The translations under genes and the position numbers were made by a program. From the NCBI GenBank assembly GCA_017302635.1, contig JAFLCX010000001.1, positions 124,001 through 188,000 of the forward strand: DNA of 64,000 nt, given 5' to 3'. Positions 9,501 through 18,089 of this stretch are shown here, one piece after another. This DNA comes from Hyphomicrobiales bacterium. GTDB taxonomy: Bacteria; Pseudomonadota; Alphaproteobacteria; Rhizobiales; Beijerinckiaceae. A model generated the notes under the pieces. It did no database searches. It was given only the letters and a program-made list of their open reading frames with translations, and was not told where the DNA came from. Each line of letters opens with the position of its first letter. The stretch's first letter is position 1.

Positions 9501-10079
9501 ATGACGATGATTCGATCGATTTGCGTGTTCTGCGGTTCGGGCAATGGCACCGATCCACGCTTCGTGTCCACGGCCGAGAAGCTCGGTCAGGAAATGGCCG
9601 AGAGCGGCCTGCGCCTCGTTTACGGAGGCGGTTCGCAAGGCCTGATGGGTACAATTGCCCGCTCTGTCATCGAGCATGGCGGGCATGTCACCGGCATCAT
9701 CCCTGACTTTCTCAAAGCCCGCGAAATGATGCTGGATGGCGCCGACGAGATGATCGTCACGAAAAACATGCATGAGCGCAAAATGCTCATGTTCGAAAAG
9801 GCCGATGCCTTCGTGACCCTCCCCGGCGGCATAGGCACCCTGGAAGAAGTCGTCGAACAGCTCACCTGGAGCCAGCTCGGCCAGCACGACAAGCCCATCA
9901 TCCTCGCGAGCATTGCCGGGTTCTGGAAACCCCTGATGGTGCTTCTGGCGCACATGCGTGAAACCGCCTTCATCCGCGAGGGGCTTGAAGTGCGCTACCA
10001 GGTCGCCGAACGGGTCGAGGAAATCATCCCGATGCTGCGCGATATCGAGCGGCGCAGGACGGCTCTGGGCGCGGAATAG
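9501..10079 (+). CDS. LOG-family nucleotide phosphoribohydrolase
   Basis: This 192-residue cytosolic protein is a Rossmann-fold LOG/TIGR00730 protein. It has ICVFCGSGNG at the N-terminus, YGGGSQGLMG, and the defining PGGIGTLEEVVEQLTWSQLG motif. Homologues cleave nucleoside 5'-monophosphates (cytokinin riboside monophosphate or AMP) to the free base and ribose 5-phosphate. The start MTMIRSICV is used because the frame upstream overlaps the divergent ABC exporter gene. The predicted length is typical of the family. The substrate in this organism cannot be told from sequence. Confidence 0.9.
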   Translation: MTMIRSICVFCGSGNGTDPRFVSTAEKLGQEMAESGLRLVYGGGSQGLMGTIARSVIEHGGHVTGIIPDFLKAREMMLDGADEMIVTKNMHERKMLMFEKADAFVTLPGGIGTLEEVVEQLTWSQLGQHDKPIILASIAGFWKPLMVLLAHMRETAFIREGLEVRYQVAERVEEIIPMLRDIERRRTALGAE

Positions 10080-10185
10080 CGCCCGAAATTCGTTTCGTTC
10101 CCGGAATGCGTATTTATCCGGCCTTGATTTCTGCCCAATTCGAGCGAATGTTGCAGGCATTCACGCATCAGTTGAGGGGATCGGC

Positions 10186-10527
10186 ATGCGTCAGTGGAGT
10201 GTAATCGGACTTTCGGCGCTGGTCGCCGGCCTCTCGGTGAGTGCCGCGGAAGCGCAGCAGCGCCGCGCGGTGCCGAAAAATGCCAGCGAGGCGATTGTCA
10301 CAAACGGGCGGACTGTCGCCGTTACGGGTCTGGAGATCACGACCTCGAAGGGTGACAAGGTTGGCACGCTGCAAAAGGCGCTGGAGCCGGGCAAGAAAAT
10401 CACCTTCCGGTTCCGCCCGCGCAACGGCTGCATCTTTACGGTCAACGCGGCTTTTGCCGACGATTCCGGCTTCGACCCGACCGAGGTCGATCTCTGCACC
10501 GACAAGAACATCCGTTTTGTGGATTGA
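10186..10527 (+). CDS. small secreted protein, unknown function
   Basis: This 113-residue protein begins MRQWSVIGLSALVAGLSV and has a signal peptide ending at AAEAQQ. GAGGGG lies upstream of the ATG. The mature part is about 90 residues, rich in beta-forming residues, with two cysteines (GCIFTVNAAF and DLCTDKN) that could form a disulfide. I do not recognise the family. It is followed by a strong hairpin shared with the convergent cimA gene. Confidence 0.65.
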   Translation: MRQWSVIGLSALVAGLSVSAAEAQQRRAVPKNASEAIVTNGRTVAVTGLEITTSKGDKVGTLQKALEPGKKITFRFRPRNGCIFTVNAAFADDSGFDPTEVDLCTDKNIRFVD

Positions 10528-10550
10528 ACGAGCTGATTCGATGGATTTCC

Positions 10551-10575
10551 AAAGGGGGCTGCAGCCCCCTTTTTT
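10551..10575. terminator. bidirectional terminator between secreted protein and cimA
   Basis: An 8-bp perfect AAGGGGGC/GCCCCCTT stem with a TGCA loop is followed by T residues on the plus strand. It lies between two convergent stops. The A residues on the left could serve the minus strand, but that tract is short. Confidence 0.75.
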
Positions 10576-10581
10576 CGTGGC

Positions 10582-12192
10582 TCACTCCGCCGGCAGTGCG
10601 CCCTGCTCTTTCGCGCGCATCAGCTTGTAGGTGACGGAATCCGTCAGCGCCTGGAATGAGGCATCGATGATGTTGGCGCTCACGCCCACCGTGGTCCAGC
10701 TTTCGCCGGTTTCATCGGTGGAGTCGACCAGCACGCGCGTCACCGCATCCGTGCCGCCCTGAAAGATACGCACCTTGAAATCGGTGAGTTTCAGGCCCTT
10801 GATGATCGCCTGATATCGCCCGAGATCCTTCCGCAGCGCCTTGTCGAGCGCGTTCACGGGGCCATCGCCCTCCGCCGCCGAGATGTGCGAACGCTCGCCA
10901 ATCCTCACTTTCACGATCGCTTCCGAAAAGGTGATCAGCTCGCCTTTGGCGTTGTAACGCCGCTCCACATTCACCTTGAACCGCTCGACCTTGAAAAACT
11001 CCGGCACGCGCCCGAGCAAGCGCTGCGCGAGCACATAGAAGCTCGCATCGGCCCCTTCATAGGAATAGCCGAGCGCCTCGCGCTCCTTCACCTCGTCGAG
11101 AATGCGCCCGACGCGGCTGTCATCCTTCGCGATCTCGACACCGAGCCGCTCGAGTTCCGCAAGCACATTCGAGCGCCCGGCCTGCGTGGAAACCAGCACG
11201 ACGCGGCGGTTGCCGAGTTTCTCGGGCGCCACATGCTCGTAGGTTTTGGGGTCCTTGATCAAGGCCGAGGCGTGAATCCCCGCTTTCGTCGCGAAAGCAG
11301 AGGCCCCGACGTAGGGCGCCTGCCGGTTCGGAACGCGGTTCAGCAGCTCATCAAAGGCACGCGACACGCCCGTGAGGCTCGCGAGCGCGCCATCTGTAAC
11401 GCACGTGTTGAAGCGATCGGCAAATTCCGGCTTGAGCTTCAGCGTGGGGATGATGGTGCAGAGGTTGGCGTTGCCGCAGCGCTCGCCGAGCCCGTTCAGC
11501 GTGCCCTGAATCTGCCGCGCACCCGCCCGAACCGCCGCGAGGCTGTTCGCGACCGCCTGCCCTGTATCGTCATGCGCATGGATGCCGAGCCGCACGCCGG
11601 GAACAGCTTTGACCACATCCGCCACAATCGCCTCGACCTCATGAGGCAAGGTGCCGCCGTTGGTATCACACAGCACGACCCAGCTTGCGCCGGCTTCATG
11701 CGCCGCCTTCACGCAATCGAGCGCATAGGCGCGGTTGGCCTTGAAGCCATCGAAGAAATGCTCGCAATCGACCATCGCTTCCTTGGCCACGGCGAGCGTG
11801 GCCGCGATGCTCTCGCGGATGCCGGCAAGGTTTTCCGCCAAGGTGATGCCGAGCGCGAATTCCACGTGGTAATCCCAGCTTTTCGCGACGAAGCAGATCG
11901 CCTTGCCCCCGGCCTGCAACAGCGCCTGAAGCCCCGGATCATTCGAGGCCGAAACCCCCGCGCGCTTCGTCATCCCGAAAGCGGTGAACGTGGCGCGCGT
12001 CGCGGGAGGCTTCTCGAAGAATTTCGTATCCACCGGGTTGGCCCCCGGATAGCCGCCCTCGATGTAATCCACCCCGAGCTTGTCGAGCATCTCGGCGATG
12101 CGCTTCTTGTCGGCGAGCGAGAAGTCGACGCCGGTCGTCTGCGCGCCATCACGCAGGGTGGTGTCGAACAGGTAAAGGCGTTCGAGGGTCAT
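10582..12192 (-). CDS. cimA: citramalate synthase (LeuA-like)
   Basis: This 536-residue enzyme condenses pyruvate and acetyl-CoA to (R)-citramalate, giving an isoleucine route through 2-ketobutyrate. The start MTLERLYLFDTTLRDGAQ follows AAGGAG, which rejects 28 extra upstream residues encoded by a repeat element. Visible motifs are FDTTLRDGAQ (metal and keto-acid binding), CDTNGGTLPHE, GIHAHDDTGQAVANS (metal-binding HxH), GTLNGLGERCGNANL, and a C-terminal LeuA-type regulatory domain ending in QALTDSVTYKLMR. The gap in length and the GGYPGANPVDT segment favour CimA (TIGR00977) over LeuA. It lies downstream of cysS on the same strand, separated by a palindromic repeat. Confidence 0.92.
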   Translation of the reverse strand: MTLERLYLFDTTLRDGAQTTGVDFSLADKKRIAEMLDKLGVDYIEGGYPGANPVDTKFFEKPPATRATFTAFGMTKRAGVSASNDPGLQALLQAGGKAICFVAKSWDYHVEFALGITLAENLAGIRESIAATLAVAKEAMVDCEHFFDGFKANRAYALDCVKAAHEAGASWVVLCDTNGGTLPHEVEAIVADVVKAVPGVRLGIHAHDDTGQAVANSLAAVRAGARQIQGTLNGLGERCGNANLCTIIPTLKLKPEFADRFNTCVTDGALASLTGVSRAFDELLNRVPNRQAPYVGASAFATKAGIHASALIKDPKTYEHVAPEKLGNRRVVLVSTQAGRSNVLAELERLGVEIAKDDSRVGRILDEVKEREALGYSYEGADASFYVLAQRLLGRVPEFFKVERFKVNVERRYNAKGELITFSEAIVKVRIGERSHISAAEGDGPVNALDKALRKDLGRYQAIIKGLKLTDFKVRIFQGGTDAVTRVLVDSTDETGESWTTVGVSANIIDASFQALTDSVTYKLMRAKEQGALPAE

Positions 12193-12212
12193 GCGACACT
12201 CCTTGCCCGACG

Positions 12213-12290
12213 CGTCATGCTCGGGCTTGGCCCGAACATCCACGACTTCAACCCAAGACGTGGATGGCCGGAACAAGTCCAGCCAAGACG
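12213..12290. repeat. intergenic palindromic repeat element
   Basis: A 78-base imperfect palindrome lies between cysS and cimA. The left arm begins CGTCATGCTCGGGCTTGGCC and the right arm ends GGAACAAGTCCAGCCAAGACG. The arms match when one is reverse-complemented (GTC-x-TGG/C-x-CGGGCTTG...CATCCACG against CGTGGATGGCCGG). The style of CGTCATG-CCGGGCTTG...ATCCACG is familiar from dispersed repeats of Rhizobiales genomes. It would fold into a long RNA hairpin in the cysS-cimA transcript. Confidence 0.75.
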
Positions 12291-12307
12291 GAGGAGAAGC
12301 CCTGCGC

Positions 12308-13789
12308 TCATCGCTTCACCTCCCATGTGGTCACCGGGTTGCCGTCCGCATCCTTGCCATCCATGAGCTGGATGCCCATCGCCACGAGTTGATCGCGAAT
12401 GCGATCGGACTCGGCCCAGTTTTTCGCGGCGCGGGCGGCAAGGCGGGCTTCGATGAGGGAGTTGATTTTCTTCGCGTCCACTGTTGCCATTGCGCGCTGC
12501 AACGATCGCCGGATCCCCGATTGATGACGGCTCAAATCAAAGCCAAGCAAGTCCAGTCCCGCTTTCAGGGCAGGAAGATCGTTCTCGCGGGTTAATCGGT
12601 GTAGCTCCGATATCGCCTTGGGCGTATTCAAATCATCTTGCAGCGCTTCCATGAATTCTTCGCTCGGCACCGACGGCAAAACGTTGGCGACCAGTTTTTG
12701 CCACCGATCAAGATGAAACTCCGCTTCCCGCAACGCCTCAAGCGTCCAATCAATCGGTTGCTTGTAGTCCGAACGGAGCATTGCAAGCCGCGCCACCTCG
12801 CCCGGCCAATCTTTCAGGACGTCCGCGATTGTCAAAAAATTCCCGAGGCTCTTGGACATTTTCTGTCCTTCCACCTGCAAGAATCCGTTGTGCATCCAGA
12901 TGTTCGCCATCAGCGGGTTGGGCTGGCCCGGCTGGCCGAAGGCGCAGCAGGATTGCGCGATTTCGTTCTCGTGATGCGGGAAAACGAGGTCGATGCCGCC
13001 GCCGTGGATGTCGAACATGTTCTTCACCGGGTCGTCGCAGGCGAGCCCGCCGCCGAAGGGTTCCAGCAGTTTCGCCATCGACATGGCCGAGCATTCGATA
13101 TGCCAGCCGGGGCGGCCGAAAATCGGCACGCCATTGAAACTCGCGTCCCAGCCCGGCTGATCGGCGGAGGACTGCTTCCACAGCACGAAATCGCCCGGAT
13201 TGCGCTTGTGCGCCTCGACAGCCACGCGCGCCCCCGCTTCCTGCTCCTCAAGCCTGCGGTTCGAAAGCTGGCCATAGCGCGGCATGGATTGCACCGCGAA
13301 CAGCACTTCCCTGCCCTCGCCACCCTCGGCCACATACGCAAAACCTTTATCCAGCAGCTTCTGGATGATCTGCTTCATGCCCTCGATGTGCTCGGTCGCG
13401 CGGGGCTGATGTGTGGGTTCGAGGTTGCCGAGCGCCTTCACATCAGCCTGAAACTGCGCGTTCGTGCCCTCCGTCACGCGGCGGATCGCCTCGTTGAGCG
13501 GCAGGCCGGGAAAGTCGCGCGCGGCGCGATCGTTGATCTTGTCGTCCACATCCGTGATGTTGCGGGTGTAGATGACGTTTTTCTCGCCATAGACGTGCCG
13601 CAGCAGCCGGAACAGCACATCGAACACGATGACCGGGCGCGCATTGCCGATATGGGCGAAATCATAAACCGTGGGCCCGCACACATACATGCGCACCATC
13701 GGCTGGCCCGTTTCCGGGTTGATGGCGAGCGGCTTCAGCGGTTCTTTCGTCCGCGTGAGCGTGTTGTAGAGCCGGATATTGGCCGTCAT
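12308..13789 (-). CDS. cysS: cysteine-tRNA ligase
   Basis: This 493-residue class I aminoacyl-tRNA synthetase charges tRNA-Cys. Motifs are [19 protein letters not shown], with the zinc-site Cys and the HIGH equivalent HIGN, then WHIECSAM and HHENEIAQS (the other zinc ligands), and KMSKSLGNF. The C-terminal DALR-like helical domain includes [17 protein letters not shown]. The length is slightly above the typical 460. It is monomeric in the family. A palindromic repeat and cimA follow. Confidence 0.96.
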   Translation of the reverse strand: MTANIRLYNTLTRTKEPLKPLAINPETGQPMVRMYVCGPTVYDFAHIGNARPVIVFDVLFRLLRHVYGEKNVIYTRNITDVDDKINDRAARDFPGLPLNEAIRRVTEGTNAQFQADVKALGNLEPTHQPRATEHIEGMKQIIQKLLDKGFAYVAEGGEGREVLFAVQSMPRYGQLSNRRLEEQEAGARVAVEAHKRNPGDFVLWKQSSADQPGWDASFNGVPIFGRPGWHIECSAMSMAKLLEPFGGGLACDDPVKNMFDIHGGGIDLVFPHHENEIAQSCCAFGQPGQPNPLMANIWMHNGFLQVEGQKMSKSLGNFLTIADVLKDWPGEVARLAMLRSDYKQPIDWTLEALREAEFHLDRWQKLVANVLPSVPSEEFMEALQDDLNTPKAISELHRLTRENDLPALKAGLDLLGFDLSRHQSGIRRSLQRAMATVDAKKINSLIEARLAARAAKNWAESDRIRDQLVAMGIQLMDGKDADGNPVTTWEVKR

Positions 13790-14143
13790 GGTTCAGGTCC
13801 CGTCTGGATGCGACAAAGCAAGCCCTGCGCTGGCTTTCTCGGTTGCACCTTAGGATCGGGAGGTAAACGAGAGTGGGCCAGCGCCGGAAGCACTAGCCAC
13901 AAATGATGATCGAAAGAATGATCGCCCGTTTCATGGGCATTTTCATGCCTGAAACAGCCTCGTGGGTCAAGGGAGCGGTGCAGGAAGCCCATCACCTGCC
14001 TCGATATTGCATTGCAGCAAATGCAGGGCTTCCATTCGGCGACCGATCTTTCTGCATCGCAACATCATCCGTTAACGAAAGCTCAACGCATTCGGAATCA
14101 ATCTGCATCTTCCAGGTTGTATCGCTTCCGGGAAGGACAGATC
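13790..14143. other. gene-free divergent region between cysS and a small secreted protein
   Basis: No convincing gene is seen in this interval of about 350 bases. It contains a small TGCATT-N6-AATGCA inverted repeat at 14008-14025. There is also TTAA-N7-TCAA at 14072-14086, which is one base off the CtrA consensus. Both are weak regulatory candidates for the plus-strand gene. Confidence 0.35.
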
Positions 14144-14470
14144 ATGCGCAAGCGTTTGAGCGTTTTCGCCTGCCTCGGCATGGCGGCGGTTTCCGTGGCC
14201 ATCATGGCCAGTTCGGGTGTCGAGAGCGAAGCGCGCTCGAAACCTGCGCAGCGCGATTTTGTCATCGCCGGCTCGGATGGCTATGGCACGCAGGATTGCC
14301 TCGCCTCGAACAATGATTGTGGGCGCATTGTCGCCAATGCCTGGTGCGAGTCCAAGGGCTTCAAGGGCGCCCTCGCCTATCGCAAGCTCGGCGCGGACGA
14401 GATCACCGGCTCCACCGGTTCAAGCCAGCAGAAGCCGGTCGAGAGCTTCCTGATCTCCTGCAAGGACTGA
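14144..14470 (+). CDS. small cysteine-containing secreted protein
   Basis: This 108-residue protein starts MRKRLSVFACLGMAAVSVAI, with GGAAGG upstream. The signal peptide ends around SGVESEA. The mature protein has four cysteines: DCLASNNDCGRIVANAWCESKGF and the C-terminal SFLISCKD. This suggests two disulfides in the periplasm. I recognise the pattern as a common Rhizobiales hypothetical but know of no function. It is convergent with creA, with 2 bases between their stops. Confidence 0.7.
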   Translation: MRKRLSVFACLGMAAVSVAIMASSGVESEARSKPAQRDFVIAGSDGYGTQDCLASNNDCGRIVANAWCESKGFKGALAYRKLGADEITGSTGSSQQKPVESFLISCKD

Positions 14471-14472
14471 AG

Positions 14473-14979
14473 TCAGCCCTTCACCCAGTCCGCGCATTTT
14501 GGCGCTTCCGCCTGCCCCCACGGCATGATGGGCACGGTGGAGGTGGAGTTCTTCGGGCTACCATCGATCAGCTTGTCGGAATAAACGAGATAGACCAGCA
14601 CGTTGCGCTTCGCATCGCAGCCGCGCACGATCTGCATGCGCTTGAAGAGCAGCGAGCGGGACTGGCGGAACACCACATCGCCCTGTTCGAGCTTGGCCTT
14701 GAACTTCACGGGCCCGATCTGCCGGCAGGCGAGCGAGACATCGGAAACCTCCTCCGCGAGCCCCAACCCACCGGAAATCCCGCCCTTTTCGGGCACGGTA
14801 TAATGGCAGGCGACGCCTTCGATATCAGGATCATCGATGCCGTAAGTCGCGAGCTTGTCATCCCAGGTCAGCATCCGGAAAACGGTCGATTTCTTGAAGA
14901 TGAGATCGGGTGATTGCGCGGCCGCAGGCAGCAAAGCCGCGAGCCCCAGAAATCCGCCCAGAACGATAGCCCGGATCAT
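14473..14979 (-). CDS. creA: CreA-family periplasmic protein
   Basis: This 168-residue exported protein starts MIRAIVLGGFLGLAALLPAAAQ, following AGGAGA. A longer frame from 15036 is rejected. The core DDPDIEGVACHY, SDVSLACRQIGP and FRQSRSLLFKRMQIVRGCDAKRNVLVYLVYSDKLIDGSPKNS is the CreA family (Pfam CreA). The family is widespread in proteobacterial periplasms and has no established biochemical role. Four cysteines are visible. Confidence 0.9.
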   Translation of the reverse strand: MIRAIVLGGFLGLAALLPAAAQSPDLIFKKSTVFRMLTWDDKLATYGIDDPDIEGVACHYTVPEKGGISGGLGLAEEVSDVSLACRQIGPVKFKAKLEQGDVVFRQSRSLLFKRMQIVRGCDAKRNVLVYLVYSDKLIDGSPKNSTSTVPIMPWGQAEAPKCADWVKG

Positions 14980-15032
14980 CGCGTCTCTCCTCTTCGTGAT
15001 CCCCTCCAATGTGAGGGCGGAGAGCGCGATTT

Positions 15033-15233
15033 TCAATCGCCGCGCAGAGATTGCCGTGCGGCCGCAATCGCCTGTTCGAGGATCACCTCGTCGCCGATCT
15101 GGTTCGCGAGCAGCAGCACGAGCCGGGCATCGAGCTTTGCCGCTTCCTCGGGCGAGAGCCCGCGCCGCGCCTCGATCAGCAGGCGAAACGCACGATCAGG
15201 ATCCGCAAAGCGGCTCGAGGTATCGAGTGTCAT
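15033..15233 (-). CDS. DUF2783 small protein
   Basis: This 66-residue soluble protein reads MTLDTSSRFADPDRAFRLLI and ends in ALRSLRGD-like AARQSLRGD. It matches the DUF2783 pattern of a short helical protein with RGLSPEEAAKLDARLVLLLANQIGD. Its ATG overlaps the stop of the FAD monooxygenase gene (ATGA), so translation is probably coupled. DUF2783 genes are known mainly beside such monooxygenases and may encode an accessory or stabilising subunit. That role is inference. It is the last gene of the operon. Confidence 0.8.
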   Translation of the reverse strand: MTLDTSSRFADPDRAFRLLIEARRGLSPEEAAKLDARLVLLLANQIGDEVILEQAIAAARQSLRGD

Positions 15234-16801
15234 GCCACTTCCCCCTTGCCGCGCGCCTTTCGCAGGGCTGCACGGATCACGCTCTTTTCCGCCTGGAGAA
15301 ACCGCGCAGCGACATGCCCATCCGGCCGGATAAGATTGGCTCGACCGGGTGAAAGCGCGAAGCGCGCGGAGAGTTCGCCCTGCGGGTCCGCGAGCACAAA
15401 GGCCACCCCGGGCGGCGCGAGCGATGCTGTCGCGTCATCACAGCCGAGCAAAGTGAAATCCCGACCGAGATGTTCGCTCAGATACCCCTCGCCAAGCCGC
15501 GCATCGGGGATCGGCGCGCCGGGGGGCGGGCCGGCCTCCCATCGGCCGTCATCGGGGGTCGAAAGCGGGCTTGCGGTGTAAGCCGTCGGCGTGGAAAGCC
15601 GACCGGAATTGACCATCCTTTTCGCAAAGGCATGGTTTTTCGCGAGCGAAAGCGCCGCGTCGCGCAGCAGGCGCTCAGCATCCGATTGCGGGGCGATGAA
15701 ATCGGTCGAGCGCGTGGAATGTGCGATGTTCTCGTTCGCGGCCTCGCCTCGTTCCATGTCATAGGTCGCGAGCAGCGAGGCAGGGCTGTCGCCATCGAGC
15801 ACGGCCGCGAGCTTCCAAGCGAGGTTCTCCGCATCCTGAATGCCGGAATTGGCGCCGCGGGCTCCGAAAGGCGAGACCTGATGCGCCGCATCGCCCGCGA
15901 ACATCACCGCGCCATGCTGGAAATTCTCGAGACGCAGGCAGCGGAAGCGGTAGATCGACACCCATTCAAGGCTGAAATCGCCATGCCCCAGCATGGCGCT
16001 GATCCGGGCACCTACGCGCTCCGGCTGCTTCTCGAATTCGGCATCGGCACTGGCGGCGAGTTGCAGGTCGATCCGCCAGATATCGCGGGGCTGGCGATGC
16101 AGCAGCGCCGAGCCGCCCGGATGAAACGGCGGATCGAACCAGAACCAGCGTTCGGTCGGGAAATCGCCTCTCATTTTGACATCGGCGATGAGGAATTGCT
16201 CCTCGAACACCTCGCCCGAAAAATCGAGACCGAGCGTCGCCCGTACCGGCGAGCGCGCACCATCGCAGGCGATCACGTAATCCGCCGAAAGCGCGTAGGG
16301 GCCATCGGGCGTCTCGATGGAAAGCCGCGCGCCCGGATGCGCTTGCTCGACGCCGGTGACACGGTTCTTCCAGCGCAGATCGACCCCCAGTTCGACCGCG
16401 CGATCAACCAGAGCCTTTTCGACCACGAATTGCTGGATGTTGATGAAAGCCGGCATCTTGTGCCCCGGCTCGGGCAGCAGATCGAATTCGTAGAGCAGCG
16501 CATCACGCTGGAAAACCTTGCCTGTTTTCCAGCTCACCCCCTCCTCGACCAGCGGCCCGGCCATGCCGAGGCGATCGAAAATCTCGAGTGTTTTCTTCGC
16601 GAAGCAGATGGCGCGGCTGCCCTCGCCGATCCGGTCGGAATCGTCGAGCAGAACCGGCCCGTGCCCTCGCAGGGCGAGATCGATCGCGAGGCTCAGACCC
16701 ACCGGCCCCGCGCCGACAATCACCACCCGGTGATGCGCAGGCATCGCGCGGCTTTGATCCGGCGAGGGAGAATAGCGGAAGGTGGCGTAGGGCGCGCTCA
16801 T
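15230..16801 (-). CDS. FAD-dependent aromatic-ring-type monooxygenase
   Basis: This 523-residue enzyme starts MSAPYATFRYSPS at 16801, where the ATG overlaps the previous stop. It is a class A flavoprotein monooxygenase related to MhpA/PheA hydroxylases. It shows the N-terminal dinucleotide motif G30-A-G-P-V-G, the YVIACDGARSPVR (DG) motif, and the FAD ribityl-binding GDAAHQVSPFGARGANSGIQ. A C-terminal thioredoxin-like region follows (residues 430-510). Such enzymes hydroxylate phenolic or other aromatic acids with NAD(P)H and oxygen. The neighbouring FAH and MBL genes suggest a ring-opening pathway, but the substrate is not evident. Confidence 0.88.
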   Translation of the reverse strand: MSAPYATFRYSPSPDQSRAMPAHHRVVIVGAGPVGLSLAIDLALRGHGPVLLDDSDRIGEGSRAICFAKKTLEIFDRLGMAGPLVEEGVSWKTGKVFQRDALLYEFDLLPEPGHKMPAFINIQQFVVEKALVDRAVELGVDLRWKNRVTGVEQAHPGARLSIETPDGPYALSADYVIACDGARSPVRATLGLDFSGEVFEEQFLIADVKMRGDFPTERWFWFDPPFHPGGSALLHRQPRDIWRIDLQLAASADAEFEKQPERVGARISAMLGHGDFSLEWVSIYRFRCLRLENFQHGAVMFAGDAAHQVSPFGARGANSGIQDAENLAWKLAAVLDGDSPASLLATYDMERGEAANENIAHSTRSTDFIAPQSDAERLLRDAALSLAKNHAFAKRMVNSGRLSTPTAYTASPLSTPDDGRWEAGPPPGAPIPDARLGEGYLSEHLGRDFTLLGCDDATASLAPPGVAFVLADPQGELSARFALSPGRANLIRPDGHVAARFLQAEKSVIRAALRKARGKGEVA

Positions 16802-17115
16802 GACCATTTGCCCCCGAGGACCGAAAGCAGCACAAGCGCGAGCCCAGCAAAAAGCAAAAGGCAGCCCTTCAGGATCACTGAGAAACGGTGTTCGACGACC
16901 CACAGACGGCCATCGTCAAGATATTTGAATGAAGCTCGCATTCCCTTGGCTGCCGGAGAGTAGCCGATAAATCGATAACTATTGGCAATTTCTTCTGCAT
17001 TCTGAATGTTTTGCCTTCGAAGGTGCTCCACTCTCCACTCGAGTCCGAGACCTTTGAAGGTCACGATACCGAGCACGATCAGCAGCGCTCCTATCCCTCC
17101 CAGAATATGGAACAT
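16798..17115 (-). CDS. small two-span membrane protein inside the operon
   Basis: This 105-residue protein has hydrophobic segments at about residues 3-23 and 80-100, separated by a soluble loop (WRVEHLRRQNIQNAEEIANSYRF and LDDGRLWVVEHRF). It resembles no family I know. Its stop overlaps the monooxygenase start by four bases (ATGA) and it starts 4 bases after the MBL gene, so it is co-transcribed. Base use is less GC-biased than its neighbours in places, suggesting a later insertion into the operon; this is an impression. Confidence 0.65.
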   Translation of the reverse strand: MFHILGGIGALLIVLGIVTFKGLGLEWRVEHLRRQNIQNAEEIANSYRFIGYSPAAKGMRASFKYLDDGRLWVVEHRFSVILKGCLLLFAGLALVLLSVLGGKWS

Positions 17116-17119
17116 GGCC

Positions 17120-18076
17120 TCACCCCTGCAATTGCGCCCACATCTCGCGATCGCGCTCGGCGGTCCAGATCACGGGATGGGCAATGCCGCGCGCTTCATC
17201 ATAGGCGCGGCTCACGTTGAACGGCAGGCAATGCTCGTAGATCGCGTAGGCGCCGAACGGCCCGTCCATCGCCGCGCGCACGCCCTTGTAGGCTGATTTG
17301 AGGTCATCGCCGCGCGCGACCGATTTCTGCACCGTGCCGTAGAGCGCGTTGAGGAAATCGCCCGTGCCGGCAATCGCCGCCGCCACCTTCTCGCGCCCCA
17401 CCAGCGCATCGCCCCGCCCCGGCACGAGCGCCACGGGATCATAGGCGGCGAGCTTTTTCAGTGTTTCCGGCCAATCGGCGAAATGCGCATCGCCGCAATA
17501 GCAGGCCGAGTGATATTCCACGAGATCGCCCGAGAACATCACGCCCGCATCGGGCACGAAGGCGATGGTATCGCCCGCCGTATGCCCGCGCCCGAGATGC
17601 CGGATGCGCACCTCGCGCTTGCCGAGCCACACACTCATTTCGGTCGCGAAAGTCACATCAGGCCAGGTAAGGCCGGGAATGGTCTCCTGCCCGCGAAACA
17701 GGCGCGGAAACCGGCCGATTTCGCTCGCCATGTCCTGCGCGCCACGCTCGACGATGAGGTCGCGCGTGGCATCCGACGCGATGATCATCTTCGCGTGCTT
17801 GTAGGCCGAGGCGCCCAGCACCCGCACGGCGTGATAATGCGAGAGCAGCACATGGGTGATGGGTTTGTCGGTGACCGAGCGCACCCGCTCGATCACGGCC
17901 TGGGCCATCGCCGGTGTCGCCTGCGCATCGACGATCAGCACGCCGTCATCGCCGATGATGACGCCGGTATTCGGGTCGCCCTCGGCAGTGAAGGCGTAGA
18001 GCCCGTCGCCGATTTTCGCGAAGGTGATGGTCTTCTCGGCGAGGTCATTCGCAGAGGCAAAAGATGGCCCGCTCAC
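17120..18076 (-). CDS. MBL-fold hydrolase with altered metal motif
   Basis: This protein of about 318 residues uses a GTG start at 18076. AGGAGGT lies 6 bases upstream, whereas the TTG at 18082 would touch the ribosome site. It has the metallo-beta-lactamase fold: VIIGDDGVLIVDAQATP, then LLSHYHAVRVLGASAY, GRGHTAGDTIAF (H165), and MFSGDLVEY (D184). In place of the usual HxHxDH, the motif reads H80-Y-H82-A-V84-R85, so two metal ligands or catalytic residues are replaced. Related quinoprotein-relay-like MBL proteins exist. The enzyme may have lost a metal or may act differently. Confidence 0.85.
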   Translation of the reverse strand: MSGPSFASANDLAEKTITFAKIGDGLYAFTAEGDPNTGVIIGDDGVLIVDAQATPAMAQAVIERVRSVTDKPITHVLLSHYHAVRVLGASAYKHAKMIIASDATRDLIVERGAQDMASEIGRFPRLFRGQETIPGLTWPDVTFATEMSVWLGKREVRIRHLGRGHTAGDTIAFVPDAGVMFSGDLVEYHSACYCGDAHFADWPETLKKLAAYDPVALVPGRGDALVGREKVAAAIAGTGDFLNALYGTVQKSVARGDDLKSAYKGVRAAMDGPFGAYAIYEHCLPFNVSRAYDEARGIAHPVIWTAERDREMWAQLQG

Positions 18077-18082
18077 CTGCAA

Positions 18083-18089
18083 ACCTCCT
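18083..18089 (-). promoter_or_regulatory. ribosome site deciding the MBL gene start
   Basis: On the minus strand AGGAGGT overlaps the stop codon of the upstream FAH gene and is followed after 6 bases by GTG. This picks GTG over the adjacent TTG and suggests translational coupling. Confidence 0.75.
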
